DNA of 64,000 nt from Euclidia mi (Eukaryota; Arthropoda; Insecta; Lepidoptera; Erebidae): contig OX123183.2 of assembly GCA_944739405.2 (NCBI GenBank), positions 125,387,279 to 125,451,278 on the forward strand. Direction: 5' to 3'. A program made the translations under genes and the position numbers. Below are positions 1 to 10,336 of the stretch, piece by piece. Within the stretch, counting starts at the first letter, position 1, and every line of letters begins with the position of its first letter. The notes below the pieces were generated by a model. That model was not told the DNA's origin, made no database searches, and worked only from the letters and a program-made list of their open reading frames with translations.

Positions 1-316
1 AGTCAATTAACGAATTCATAAATACCTAGATACGAAATAGTGCTAAAGCAAAGTCACATTGAGCCTTTACTTTTATGAAAATATTTTTTTTGCACTCACT
101 TTGATGTTTTCTTCCAATAACTCAGATATTGCTTTACATACTTCTGGTATTATATGTATCCAATGGCATGTCTTGACATTTTAAAAAGATACTGTAAGCT
201 TACATAACTATCTCCCGTAGCTAGAAAACGGAGAGTTACTGCTAACCTTTTTGTTATCGTCATTGCAGCTCTAAACCTTGTGTCCTGTTTGGCTATTTTA
301 GAACCAATCTATAAGA

Positions 317-1705
317 ACCATCTATAAGAGTGGAAACAGAGACAGTGTCAACAATTACAGGCCCATATCTGTTCTGCCTGCGCTGTCTAAAATCCTAGAG
401 AAGGTGCTCAACACCCGCTTGAGAAACTTTTTAAGGAAATGCAGTATTTTAGCACCCAATCAATTTGGATTCAGGACAGGAAAGTCAACTGAGGATGCAG
501 TGGCTACTCTAGTTGATGAAATAATACACAGCCTGGATAGTGGATAAAAATGCCTGTAAATTTTTCTCGATCTTACCAAAGCATTTGACACTGTCTCTGT
601 TTCACATCTCTTACTAAAGATGGAAAAAATGGGCATCCGCGGATATGCGATACGAATTTTCAAAGATTATCTCTCTGACAGGACACAGTGTGTAAAAATA
701 GATGATACTGTTAGTGGCAATGCACCCCTTCTATTTGGCGTCCCACAGGGATCGATTCTTGGTCCAACACTTTTCTTACTCTACATAAATTCTTTGTGTA
801 CACTATCCCTTCCCTATTCTTCTATCATTACCTATGCAGACGATACTGCAATACTTGTTCGTGGCAAAGACTGGCCAGAAGTGTTTGCTCGTGCTGAATA
901 CGCACTTAGTTATGTAATGCAATGGTTATCAATCAACCTACTTACACTTAACCTTAGCAAAACCACTTACATAACCTTTTCAAAGACTGCTAAAACCCAA
1001 CCATCTTTGGACAAATTCAAAATAAGAGCGCATAATTGTTCGACATACACGTCCACTAACACCTGTGACTGTCCAACTATACAGAGATCTGACCACACAA
1101 AGTATCTGGGAGTATTCATTGATAATGTTATTTCATGGAAATATCAACTGACTAGTCTTACTGCCCGCGTCCGTAAGATGATATACATCTTTAAAAAGCT
1201 TCGTTACTCAGCTGACTTTGACACAGTAAAATTAGTTTATTATGCACTATGTCAGTCAATTCTCACATATTGTATATCCGTCTGGGGTGGAGCTGTAAAA
1301 TCGTCTCTTCTGCCACTAGAAAGAGCGCAAAGAGCAGTCCTTAAGGTTATGACATTTAAACATTATAGATATTCGACTGCCGATTTATATCAAGAATGTA
1401 AACTGCTTACTGTCAGACAGCTCTTTGTGCTACAAACAATCTGTAGAAAACATGTTGGTCTGGAATATGACATTCAAGTCACAAAAAAGCGACGAGGACG
1501 TATGGTCTGCCAAGCCCAAAGCTTTAGAAGTGCGTTAGCAGCGCGCCACCACAGGATTGTAAGCTGTCATCTATATAATATTGCTAATGAACACTGTAAC
1601 ATCTATCCATTAACTAGTTCACAATGCAAGAAGCAAGTTACCATATGGCTCTTGTCCAAAACATATGAAGATACAGAAAATATGATCAAACTAAGTATAC
1701 TATAG
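317..1705 (+). pseudogene. CR1/Jockey-group LINE reverse transcriptase remnant
   Basis: One reading frame runs from 317 to the TAG at 1703-1705 and is broken by in-frame TAA codons at 545-547 and 557-559. Conserved non-LTR RT blocks appear in order: NNYRPISVLP, NQFGFRTGKST, FLDLTKAFDTV, GVPQGSILGPTLFLLYINSL and the catalytic YADDTAIL near 835-860, followed by the usual thumb and C-terminal region. No endonuclease or ORF1 precedes it, so the copy is 5'-truncated near 306-317, where GAACCA(A)TCTATAAG occurs twice in a row. The longest open stretch begins at a Met at 620, but that Met is internal to the RT domain. The motif style suggests the CR1/Jockey group rather than R1 or RTE; the exact clade is uncertain. 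It is a dead copy. Confidence 0.85.
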
Positions 1706-1740
1706 GCCAAAATGCATACGGACTCACAAGGCACATACAC

Positions 1741-1741
<1 letters not shown>

Positions 1742-1779
<38 letters not shown>
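1742..1779. repeat. (CA)n microsatellite at the LINE 3' end
   Basis: About 19 CA units lie just after the LINE stop codon and run into an AT-rich tract. The position suits a simple repeat in the LINE 3' UTR or tail, but it could have expanded independently. Confidence 0.9.
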
Positions 1780-1780
<1 letters not shown>

Positions 1781-3366
1781 TATATATTTAAGTGTATATA
1801 TAATGACTATATGATTCTATATATTTATATTATTGATATGTATGTACATTTTTACTTCACTTCACTTTAAGGCGCTGTCCTAAGCGACTGTTTTGGTAAA
1901 TGAGGGGGTGAAGCAGGGGAGGTGAAGGGAGCTTAGCTCCGTCTACTGCGGGGCGCCCCCCTTCATTCTCGTCGCGTGCGGCCGTATTCTGGCGACATCC
2001 GTATTCCAATATTTCAAAATCGCAAGCAAAACGTTTTAGCATATTGAATTGAGATACTGATATTAAAATTTATATTACATACATCAATCTGTTTGTATAT
2101 ATAGGCATAGCGCAATTTTTGTTCTCAGTGCAGTCATGAGCAAAACTGGTTTACATTAGACGTTATAGGTATTAAATGTTGACGAAAGTAGGTAAATACC
2201 TACGTGCCGTAAGATGATAAAAATAATTAAGTCAGTTCCATGTATGGAGAGGCCATTATTATGTTTGTTTTGTTTTTGTATAAAAATAGTGAAGCAGTTC
2301 ATAGAATACTACGGTACCCTAAAAAACACAATACTGCTCTACTAAGCGCAAAAGCCGTATCTCAACTAAAGCGAGTTACGAGATAATTGAAGTTTAGTAA
2401 AAGTTGATTTCTTTTATTTATTTATGGATGTTTATTGTTATTATAGGTATAATTATTTTGGCAAAGGTTTCGAAATACGTCGCCGTTTTTAGGGGTTGTG
2501 AGTGATTGGAGAGGGAGCATGGGAGGTCTTGAAACCCCCCTCACCATTTTCACTTGCCGGAAATACCTGGTTTCCTCTGAAAAAAAAAATCTCCAAACAT
2601 CGGTGTGTATGGCACTGCCAACTTCCACATTCATCACACTAGTTTAATAAACTAAGGTTGTCGGAGCCCTGCGAAGGGCTCCTATTTTCGGATTGAGGAT
2701 CAAAAGAGAACCTAACATAACCTATTTATTTACTTATTACAGTCGCACCTAACCCAAGGCACTCGAAAGCAATGACGCACAAATTTGACATTAGCTGTCA
2801 ATATGATCATTCCAAGATGGCAGTTTTGCGTTTCGTTTCACGTTTTTCACCTAAAACCTAAAAATTACATTTGTAAAACTGTACTAAAGTATAAAAACTA
2901 TGTTCTGTTTTGCATAATTGCCGAAGTATTTATGAAATTATGGAAATTGTTTAAAAATATTTAGACGCAACTCCGGCAGCCAAAATTACTTTTAGGGGAT
3001 TAAAACGAACTACCTTAAGCCCCTTACACTACCAATACCCTCAAATTCAGGCGACTCGTTTCGAAACCCAACCCATTATTATTTTTCAAAACAGATGAAA
3101 CATCAAAAATATATGTGGATATACCTTATTCATGAGATACTGCTATGTCGCTTAGAAAATTATAGAATTAGAATTTGAGTTACTGCTTTTTCGTTAGCTC
3201 TCGTCATACATGTTTATATGGAAAAATATAAAAAATTTCCTTCGCTTCAAATATGTGTTGTTTCAAAGAAAATAAATATTAAAAGATATTTATTTATATT
3301 CATTTATAATTTTACAGCTCATCAAAAGTTAGCTGTCTGCTACAACCCGGCAGGTTTTCTTTATTC
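1780..3366. other. AT-rich intergenic DNA, no gene recognised
   Basis: Open frames here are short and have no recognisable motif. A GC-richer block at about 1865-2030 and a small one at 2660-2700 stand out from the AT-rich background, but neither could be tied to a SINE, tRNA or known repeat. Nothing else could be supported. Confidence 0.6.
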
Positions 3367-4001
3367 TCATCGAATGTTAAAGGCAGTGTGTGAGGTGATA
3401 AGACTTATTATTTGCTGTTGTTCACGAGGCACAGTTTCATTTACTTTCCTTTTACGGCTTGGTATTGTAGAAATTTCAAGCACTGATGAAACATTTTCCT
3501 CTCCGTGATCTCGCAATACCATCCCTTGAACTTGACGAGAATCAACAATTTCAGGCAACTGCCAATTCATATAAAACGCCACAAGCTTCTCCCAGAAAAC
3601 ATCATCTCTTTCTATAATTTCTATTTTTAGTGGTATATTTTCGCCACTCCACACAGCAAATAAACACTTTTGTTTGCGTGTAACGTGGCGTTGCCCCTGA
3701 ATTTGGTAATAACAATTACAATATTTGTTTAGACTAGTCAGTTCACTTTTTTATCATGTTTCCATATTTGTATTTTATTTGCTCTTATACTATTCTCCAG
3801 GCCATTCTTATAGGCAACTTTAGAACATTAAATTTCCACAATCGTGTTTGGACCTATCAATCCATCTGGCGTGGCACCAATAATCGAATAATCCACAAGG
3901 CTCGATTGTTACATTTTCTTGCTTCGCCAGTTGTTGCAAAGCCAGTTGTTCATTTTAGATTCCATGCGCAACTGATTTTACATTGCAAATATTTTATTTG
4001 T
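3367..4001 (-). pseudogene. YqaJ-type (lambda-exonuclease-like) nuclease gene remnant
   Basis: Reading the minus strand from 4001 down to 3367 across three frames gives the ordered signatures of a YqaJ-fold nuclease: a GI-x-NEQLALQQL segment, ENVTIEPCGLF, then IIGATPDGLIG and a VEI-stop-C segment (the acidic active-site region, normally VEIKC), then ELTSLNKYCN with YYQIQGQ, and FAVWSGEN, ERDDVFWEKL and PEIVDSR at the C-terminal end. The last 95-codon stretch is open and ends at TGA 3367-3369. The gene is dead: two lysine positions are TAA stops, and at least two small frameshifts separate the segments. The 5' end is cut off at 4001/4002 by SART S1. Such genes are multicopy in some insect genomes; whether this was a host gene or rode on a mobile element cannot be told. 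Recognition is by motif only. Confidence 0.7.
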
Positions 4002-4667
4002 AAGACCACCCAGACCGGCGCCCGCCTCATTGAGGTGCCGGGGGCTGCTAGCGGCGAGCAGGCCGACGCATTGGCCAAGAAGCTCACTGAGGTTCTCCCG
4101 ACGGAAGACGTCAAAGTGTCCAGGCCCCAAAAGAACGCCGAGCTTCGGATTTCGGGTCTGGACGATAGTATAACTTCGGAGGAAGTATCGGCCGCCATTG
4201 CCAAGACGACTGGCTGTGCCGCGTCATCGCTGAGATGCGGTGCAATACGCCCTGGCCGTGCAGGCATGGGCACCATCGTTGTCAGCGCGCCAATCAGCAC
4301 GGCGAAAAAGCTGGCTGAAGGCCGGCGTTTATTGGTCGGCTGGGTGTCGGCGCAGGTAACCTTGTTAGACACTAAGCCGCTTCGGTGTTTCCGGTGCCTC
4401 ACGGCCGGCCACGTGGGTGCAAAATGCACCTCGACAGTGGACTGCAGCGGCCTATGCTTCCGCTGTGGAAAAGCAGGACATAAGGCCGCCACTTGCGAAG
4501 CCCCGCCGCACTGTGTTTTGTGTGCAGCGGTGGGCAAGCCGGCCACGCACCGAGTGGGTGCCAAAACCTGCGCCGCACCCAAAAAGAGGCAGCCAGGGAG
4601 CAAAGGCTCCGTTAATATCGTCGCCGAAACGGCTGAAGGGGTGGGGGTTGTGATGGAAACACAATAA
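4002..4667 (+). pseudogene. SART-B ORF1 C-terminal part (S1), zinc-knuckle region
   Basis: This is the last ~220 codons of the ORF1 (Gag-like) protein. It is open from the truncation point and contains the central conserved domain (TGARLIEVPG onward) and three zinc knuckles: CFRCLTAGHVGAKC, CFRCGKAGHKAATC and CVLC...H...C. The Met at 3756 that opens the frame belongs to flanking DNA and is not a SART start. It ends with ETQ and TAA, whose final A is shared with the ATG of ORF2. Confidence 0.85.
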
Positions 4668-5562
4668 TGCCTCCACCCCTCCGCCTCTTACAAGGCAATT
4701 TAAACCACTGCGCCAGAGCCCAGGATCTGCTCCTCCAAAGCCTGGCGCAGTGGTCAATTAATGTCGCCATCGCCGCCGAGCCGTATTTCATCCCCCCCAG
4801 AGACGATTGGGTGGGGGATCTTGACGGCTCGGTGGCCATCATCACTAGGGCCGCCGCCGGCATCCCCTCCATGGAGAACATCTCCCGAGGGAGGGGGTGT
4901 GCCGCAGCACAAATTGGCAACACGGTTGTGGTGGGTACTTATTTTTCCCCCAACCGTTCTCTCGCCGACTTCGAAGCATTCATGCTTGAACTTAGCGTCG
5001 TCGTCGCTCGCAGCCGCCCTCGCGACGTGCTCGTCGCCGGGGACTTCAATGCCAAATCTTCGGCTTGGGGTTCCACGGCCACGGACGCGAGGGGCGAGTT
5101 GCTGGAGCAGTGGGCCGTCGAGAACGGCCTGCTCGTCCTCAATCGGGGGACGGTGCACACGTGCGTGCGTCAGCGGGGCGGGTCCATTGTGGACATCACG
5201 TTTGCGAGCCCCGCACTAGCACGCCGTGTCCAAGACTGGCGCGTCGTCGAGGAGGCGGAGACGTTGTCGGACCATCGTTACATCAGGTTCGACGTCTCCG
5301 CCGAAACAGTCATCTCCGACGCGTCAGCACGAAGAGCCCCGATTGGGGGCGGTCCGCGCTGGGCCATCAAGAGGATGAATCGGGAGGCCCTCCTGGAGGC
5401 CTCCATCGTAGAGACCTGGTCTCAATCACTGACCGGGTCTGAAGACATCGAGATGGAGGCCGAGTGGTTCCGGAGGGCAATGACCAACATCTGCGATGCG
5501 GCGATGCCGAGGGTGACAAATAACTCACCCAGACGCCGGGTGTACTGGTGGTCCGATAACAT
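4667..5562 (+). pseudogene. SART-B ORF2 N-terminal part (S1), endonuclease only
   Basis: It starts at the ATG overlapping the ORF1 stop. About 299 codons of ORF2 are kept: the whole AP-like endonuclease domain with EPYF, GDFNAKSSAW, GSIVDITFAS and LSDHRYIRF, which form the acid/Asn/Asp-His catalytic set of this family. The frame then reads out of frame into U1 sequence and stops at 5863. There is no reverse transcriptase, so the copy cannot move by itself. Confidence 0.85.
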
Positions 5563-5955
5563 GTTGCGTTTCCGCGCGTCCTATCTCCCGCGACCAAATG
5601 GGGGCGCACCATTCGATGCGTCGCGGTGGGGCCGCAGAGGAAGAGGAGATGCGGTGTTGCGTTGCCGTCCTCCCTATCCTCTGCGGCCGCTGGGCGTTTT
5701 GGCGGCGGAGTCCAACACCTTAATCCGTCGCCAATGGGGTTTTGTTCGGGGCCCGCCTGACCATCTGGTGGGCCAATACCCGTCGGAGGGTGGCGACGAG
5801 TGCTTAGGTGATGCCCCACCCTCCGACACACGGGTACATGGCGGCAGTCGAGGTGGTTTTTAGTGGAAACACCACATACTCCGGCTCTTATTTATTTCCC
5901 CCAAGAGTCGGAGATCCGAAGGGATTTTCCACCTCGTACAACAAAAAAAAAAAAA
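5563..5955 (+). mobile_element. U1: 5'-truncated copy of the ~590-bp U element, subtype a
   Basis: It matches the 3' two-thirds of U3 and U4, with the first shared bases GTTGCGTT, includes the three 3' hairpins and ends CACCTCGTACAAC plus about 13 A. It is then followed by telomeric GGTTA repeats. It is fused directly to SART-B ORF2 on its left. Confidence 0.85.
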
Positions 5956-5969
5956 GGTTAGGTTAGGTT
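5956..5969 (+). repeat. Telomeric (TTAGG)n tract
   Basis: This short GGTTAGGTTAGGTT tract is the first telomeric repeat met from the left. It lies between the U1 poly(A) and the first base of SART S2. Confidence 0.95.
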
Positions 5970-5982
5970 GGGGTGCGTGTCA

Positions 5983-6569
5983 CCCCCCCGTAGGATCTCC
6001 ACCTTGTCGTGGTGGGGGGGCTCAGTAACCGTGGATTGGGCATCCGCGGTGAAGCTAAGAGGGATCCAGGAGGGGACGCTCCGCGTGGGCTTGGAGAGGC
6101 CTGCGCAGGATGCGTCTAACGGTGCGGGTGCGGGGGACAGTTCTGTCTGTCCCTCGCAGTCGGGTGCGGTCGCGGGAGGAGAGGCGTGTCGGTGTTGCGT
6201 TGCCGCGCGCCCTATCTCCCGCGACCAAATGGGGGCGCACCATTCGATGCGTCGCGGTGGGGCCGCAGAGGAAGAGGAGATGCGGTGTTGCGTTGCCGTC
6301 CTCCCTATCGTCTGCGGCCGCTGAGTGTTTTGGCGGCGGAGCCCAACACCTTAATCCGCCGCCAAGGGGGTTTTGTTCGGGGCCCGCCTGACCATCTGGC
6401 GGGCCAATACCCGTCGGGGGGTAGCGATGAATGCTTATGCGAATCCCTACCCTCCGACACATGGGTACATGAGGAAAACGGGTTGGTTTTTAGTCAGTAA
6501 GAGTCTGACAGTCCCCTTCGTCCTTCCCCCGGGGCGGAGGGACTCCATGAGGATTTTCCAACCCGACAC

Positions 6570-6615
<46 letters not shown>
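5983..6615 (+). mobile_element. U2: full-length U element, subtype b
   Basis: It starts with a C-run and GTAGGATCTCCACC, the same 5' end as U3, U4 and U5, and ends AACCCGACACC plus about 45 A. It is inserted into the 5' tip of S2: GGTGCGTGTCA occurs on both sides (5972-5982 and 6618-6628). It has no convincing ORF, tRNA-like box or RT. Confidence 0.88.
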
Positions 6616-6617
<2 letters not shown>

Positions 6618-6766
6618 GGTGCGTGTCAGAAACCTCCGCGTGGTGCACCCCGGGCAACGTGAGTAGCAAGCTGCTGCTCGCGGCTAATTCTGACAGTGGG
6701 CGGACGGTGGGTCGAACTCCGACTACCGTCCGGTCACCAACGCGTAATCCCGACTCTTTCGGGACC

Positions 6767-7224
6767 GCGGGTCTTCGGGCTGCGAGCAAGACAAGCTCTC
6801 TAAAAAATTACCCGGAATTGGGGGTCCTTCGGGGCCCCGCTTCCACCCGTTCCCGTACGGCTCCTTTTGGAGTCTTGCGGGGACACTTGGGCGGGCGGGC
6901 TCGCTTCCTGCGCCTTTTGTGGGTTGCGGGCATGGTCGAACTCCGACCACCGTTCGGTCAAAACGCGTTAGCAGGGGGCTTTTTGGCCTCCTGCCCGCGG
7001 GTCTTCGGGCTGCGAGCAAGACAAGCTCACTAAAAAATCACCCGGAATTGGGGGTCCTTCGGGGCCCCGCTTCCACCCGTTCCCGTACGGCTCCTTTTGG
7101 GGTCTTGCGGGGGCACTTGGGCGGGCGGGCTCGCTTCCTGCGCCTTTTGTGGGTTGCGAGCATGGTCGAACTCCGGCCACCGTCCGGTCAACGCGTTAGC
7201 AGGGGGCTTTTTGGCCTCCTGCCC
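6767..7224 (+). repeat. 5' UTR tandem monomers of S2 (2 units)
   Basis: Two ~230-bp units start at GCGGGTCTTCGG (6767 and 6997), and a third partial start lies at 7225. Each unit begins with a GAGCAAG...CTAAAAAA block and ends with a TTTTTGGCCTCCTGCCC block. Confidence 0.9.
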
Positions 7225-7394
7225 GCGGGTCTTCGGACTAAGAGGGAGAAAACCTCACTAAAAAGTTACCATAGAGTGGTGCTTCTCGGAGCGCCGCTGG
7301 GAGTGCGGGCCTGTCTTCCTGGCCCTGCTTCCTGCGCCCACTTTGGGTGCCACCGCCTCTCCCGGTACTTCTCTGCCTAGGCAGAGTGGACATG

Positions 7395-7811
7395 CGCCAC
7401 ACGCCAACATCTTACGCGGCTGCAGCGGCTGCACCGCGGACAACTCCGGCGAACAAGAAAGCCGCAGAAACACAGGCCCCAAAGGGCAAGAGGAGGGGCC
7501 AGAAAAAGGCCCAGCCCACCCCTGAAGTTACTCAAAAGGCTCCCGCAGCCTCCGCACCCAGTACGGGTGGCTGGGAAATAGCTGGGGCCAAAGAAAAAGC
7601 GGCAAAGGCGACAAAGAAGGCCAAGAAGGCGGCCCAGAAGGCGGCGAAGAAGCTGCGCACCCCCCGCTCCACAGCGGTAGTACTTACGCTGCAGCCTGCA
7701 GCTATTGAGCGGGGCACGACGTATGCGGAAATCCTCAAGACGGCCCGCAACGCCGTGGATCCCGCCCAGTTGGGCATAACGGCAGGGCTACGCCTAAAGA
7801 CCACCCAGTGA
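7395..7811 (+). pseudogene. SART-B ORF1 middle fragment (S2)
   Basis: The fragment carries the Ala/Lys-rich basic segment (KKAKKAAQKAAKKLRTP) and the start of the conserved domain (AIERGTTYAEILKTARNAVDP). It has lost the N-terminal coiled coil upstream and all three zinc knuckles downstream. It ends at a TGA made by the deletion junction at 7809-7811, so it cannot yield a functional ORF1 protein. Confidence 0.8.
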
Positions 7812-9202
7812 GGGGTAAACTTCGCCCTTGGGCGCCCCCGCTCACCCAGAGTCTCCGGCCGCAGGTTGTGGAGGATGTGGTGGCCGCTCTGTTCCCTTCA
7901 AGGGCGGAGCACTCTCCTCCGCCGATGGCTCCGCCTTCCATGGCGACCAGCGCGGACGCGGACGACGACGCGGTTCCCGAAGTGACCCGGGTCGAGCTTC
8001 GAGCGGCGGTGTTACGCATGAAAAACACCGCCCCAGGGCCCGACGGCATTCCAGGCCGAGCGTGGGCCCTGGCGATAGCCGAGCTCGAGCCCCGACTCAT
8101 TGGGCTCCTCAATAAGTGTTTGGAGGAGGGCCGGTTTCCCCGTCTTTGGAAAACGGGGAAACTGGTCCTGATCAAGAAGGAAGGGCGCCCGGCGGACAGT
8201 CCGTCCGCCTACCGGCCCATCGTATTGCTGGACGAGGTCGCAAAGATGTTCGAGCACGTCATTGCTCAGCGCCTCGTCCAGCACATGTCAACAGTGGGGC
8301 CGGACCTGGCGGACGAACAGTATGGTTTCCGTCGAGGGCGCTCTACAATAGATGCAATTGAGAGAGTGAGGAGCCTGGCGGAGGTCGCAGTTTCCCGGGG
8401 CGAGGTGGTTCTGGCGGTGTCGTTAGACATCGCCAACGCGTTCAACACCTTGCCCTGGAGTGTCATCAAAGCGGCACTCATTTTCCATCGAGTGCCGCCG
8501 TACCTCCGCCAAATTGTTGGGGCATATCTAAGTCAGAGGTTTGTTGTTTATCCGGGTCACGACGGTTGGAGTCGGCGAGAGATGTCGTGCGGTGTTCCAC
8601 AGGGTTCGGTTCTCGGCCCCCTCCTGTGGAACATCGGGTACGACTACGTGCTGCGGGGTGCGCTCCTCCGTGGCGTCGGCATCGTTTGTTATGCCGACGA
8701 CACTTTAGTCACGGCTAGGGGTAAGTCGCACCGGGCGGCGGCCATATTGGCGACCGCTGGGGTCGCACATGTTGTGAGTCGCATCCGGCGATTGGGCCTC
8801 GAGGTGGCCCTTTCCAAATCCGAGGCCATTTCTTTTCACGGGCCTCGGAATAGGCCACCTGCGGGGGCCCACATAATGGAGGAGACGCCCGGCTGTCATC
8901 ATTGTGGTGACCGCCGCAACCCAGTAGAGGACACGGCGCTGCACACACTAGCGGATTGCCCCGCGTGGGCTACGCAGCGCTGCGATCTAGTTGCGGCGGT
9001 CAGTAACTCAGACCTCTCGCTTCGGGCTGTGGTTCACGCCATGGTCAGGAGCGAGACTTGTTGGAACGCCGTCGCCTCCTTCTGTGAGACAGTAATGTCG
9101 AGCAAGGAGGCGGCGGAGCGGGAGAGGGAGCTCGCGCGACCTCTCCCCATCCGCAGAGCCGGGCGTCGCCGGAGGGCGTATAATGACCTCCGGCCACCAT
9201 AA
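7808..9202 (+). pseudogene. SART-B ORF2 fragment (S2): RT core joined to C-terminal CCHC
   Basis: The frame is open for 464 codons. It includes NTAPGPDGIPGRAW, SAYRPIVLLDEVAK, YGFRRGRSTIDAI, VSLDIANAFNTLPW, GVPQGSVLGPLL and YADDTLVT, so the catalytic palm is present. At about 8877 the sequence jumps from GAHIM to EETPGCHHCG, removing the thumb and connection, about 660 bp compared with S6. The endonuclease domain is missing altogether. The first codon is a GTG at the junction, not a natural start. Confidence 0.85.
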
Positions 9203-9697
9203 GTTGTCAGCGGGCGGCGGCACCGTGGGGCCGCCCGCCGTCCGTTGGGTCCGAGAGACGGCGTTGTGTTCCGCGCACGCCTCTCGTAGCAGTAGCTTTG
9301 TAGTCTTACGTTGCTTGTAAGTATGACAGATGAATGAGGTAATGTCTCACGACATTAAAATGAGAGAAAAACTTGCAAAAGTTTTAACTGGAATGTGAGC
9401 GTGATGTATGTTTTCCGTGGATGGATGCATGCGACAAGGTAGACGGGGCCCGCCGTGTCTGAGGCGGGCCAACTCAGGCGGGGTCACAGATGTTATGCAA
9501 CGCAGTACCTGTGGCCCCGCTGTTAATGGGATCGGTTAGCGGAACACCATGGGGGTTTTAGTGGGTAGTCCCGAAGCTTCTCAACGGGGAGTCCCACACT
9601 CCCCCTAGGCTGACACTTCGGTCTCAGGCTAGGGGGGTTAGCTCGTAAACTGTAGTTTCCTCCATGAGGCACAAAAAAAAAAAAAAAAAAAAAAAAA

Positions 9698-9726
9698 GGT
9701 TAGGTTAGGTTAGGTTAGGTTAGGTT
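9698..9726 (+). repeat. Telomeric (TTAGG)n tract
   Basis: About six GGTTA units lie between the S2 poly(A) and the native 5' end of S3. Confidence 0.95.
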
Positions 9727-9877
9727 GGGGTGCGTGTCAGAAACCTCCGCGTGGTGCACCCCGGGCAACGTGAGTAGCAAGTTGCTACTCGCGGCTAATT
9801 CTGACAGTGGGCGGGCGGTGGGTCGAACTCCGACTACCGTCCGGTCACCATCGCGTAATCCCGACTCTTTCGGGACC

Positions 9878-10336
9878 GCGGGTCTTCGGGCTGCGAGCAA
9901 GACAAGCTCTCTAAAAAATTACCCGGAATTGGGGGTCCGTTAGGGCCCCGCTTCCACCCGTTCCTGTACGGCTCCTTTTGGGGTCTTGCGGGGACACTTG
10001 GGCGGGCGGGCTCGCTTCCTGCGCCTTTTGTGGGTTGCGGGCATGGTCGAACTCCGGCCACCGTTCGGTCAAAACGCGTTAGCAGGGGGCTTTTTGGCCT
10101 CCTGCCCGCGGGTCTTCGGGCTGCGAGCAAGACAAGCTCACTAAAAAATCACCCGGAATTGGGGGTCCTTCGGGGCCCCGCTTCCACCCCGTTCCCGTAC
10201 GGCTCCTTTTGGGGTCTTGCGGGGACACTTGGGCGGGCGGGCTCGCTTCCTGCGCCTTTTGTGGGTTGCGAGCATGGTCGAACTCCGGCCACCGTCCGGT
10301 CAACGCGTTAGCAGGGGGCTTTTTGGCCTCCTGCCC
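9878..10336 (+). repeat. 5' UTR tandem monomers of S3 (2 units)
   Basis: Units start at 9878 and 10108, with a degenerate third start at 10337. Their length is about 230 bp, as in the other full 5' ends. Confidence 0.9.

Larger units (their letters stand above)
4002..5562 (+). mobile_element. SART-B fragment S1 (5'-truncated, 3'-replaced)
   Basis: The SART-B sequence begins abruptly at 4002 inside ORF1, matching S3 from about 12363, and runs into ORF2. At 5562/5563 it stops in the middle of ORF2 and continues directly as the internal part of a U element, with no TTAGG or poly(A) between. It is the most proximal telomeric retroelement in the window, lying against the YqaJ remnant. Confidence 0.9.
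5970..9697 (+). mobile_element. SART-B copy S2, internally deleted, with U2 nested in its 5' end
   Basis: The element starts at its native 5' end (GGGGTGCGTGTCAG, split by U2) and ends with the B-type 3' UTR and about 25 A. Compared with S3, S6 and S10 it has three internal joins: near 7394 (5' UTR to mid-ORF1), near 7808 (ORF1 to mid-ORF2) and near 8877 (after the RT palm to the C-terminal CCHC). The ends are complete but the interior is reduced to about half length. Confidence 0.9.

Noticed and set aside
1857..2042. GC-richer block as a tRNA-derived SINE
   Set aside because: No A/B box pair, no poly(A) or target duplication could be found; there is only one copy in the window.
3218..3508. 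96-codon + strand frame near 3218
   Set aside because: It overlaps the minus-strand YqaJ remnant and has no motif of its own.
3756..4667. Taking the ATG at 3756 as the start of a 303-aa protein
   Set aside because: The first ~80 codons lie in the antisense of the YqaJ remnant, and the SART part begins at 4002 by truncation. The frame is a junction accident.
7390..8880. Internal deletions of S2 as spliced introns
   Set aside because: The joins do not have GT...AG borders when compared with S3 and S6, so splicing is not supported, even though CAAGGTAAGC in the leader looks like a donor.
9698..9726. Regularly spaced short repeats as a CRISPR array
   Set aside because: They are TTAGG telomeric tracts between retrotransposons in an insect genome. 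There are no spacers of regular length and no cas genes.
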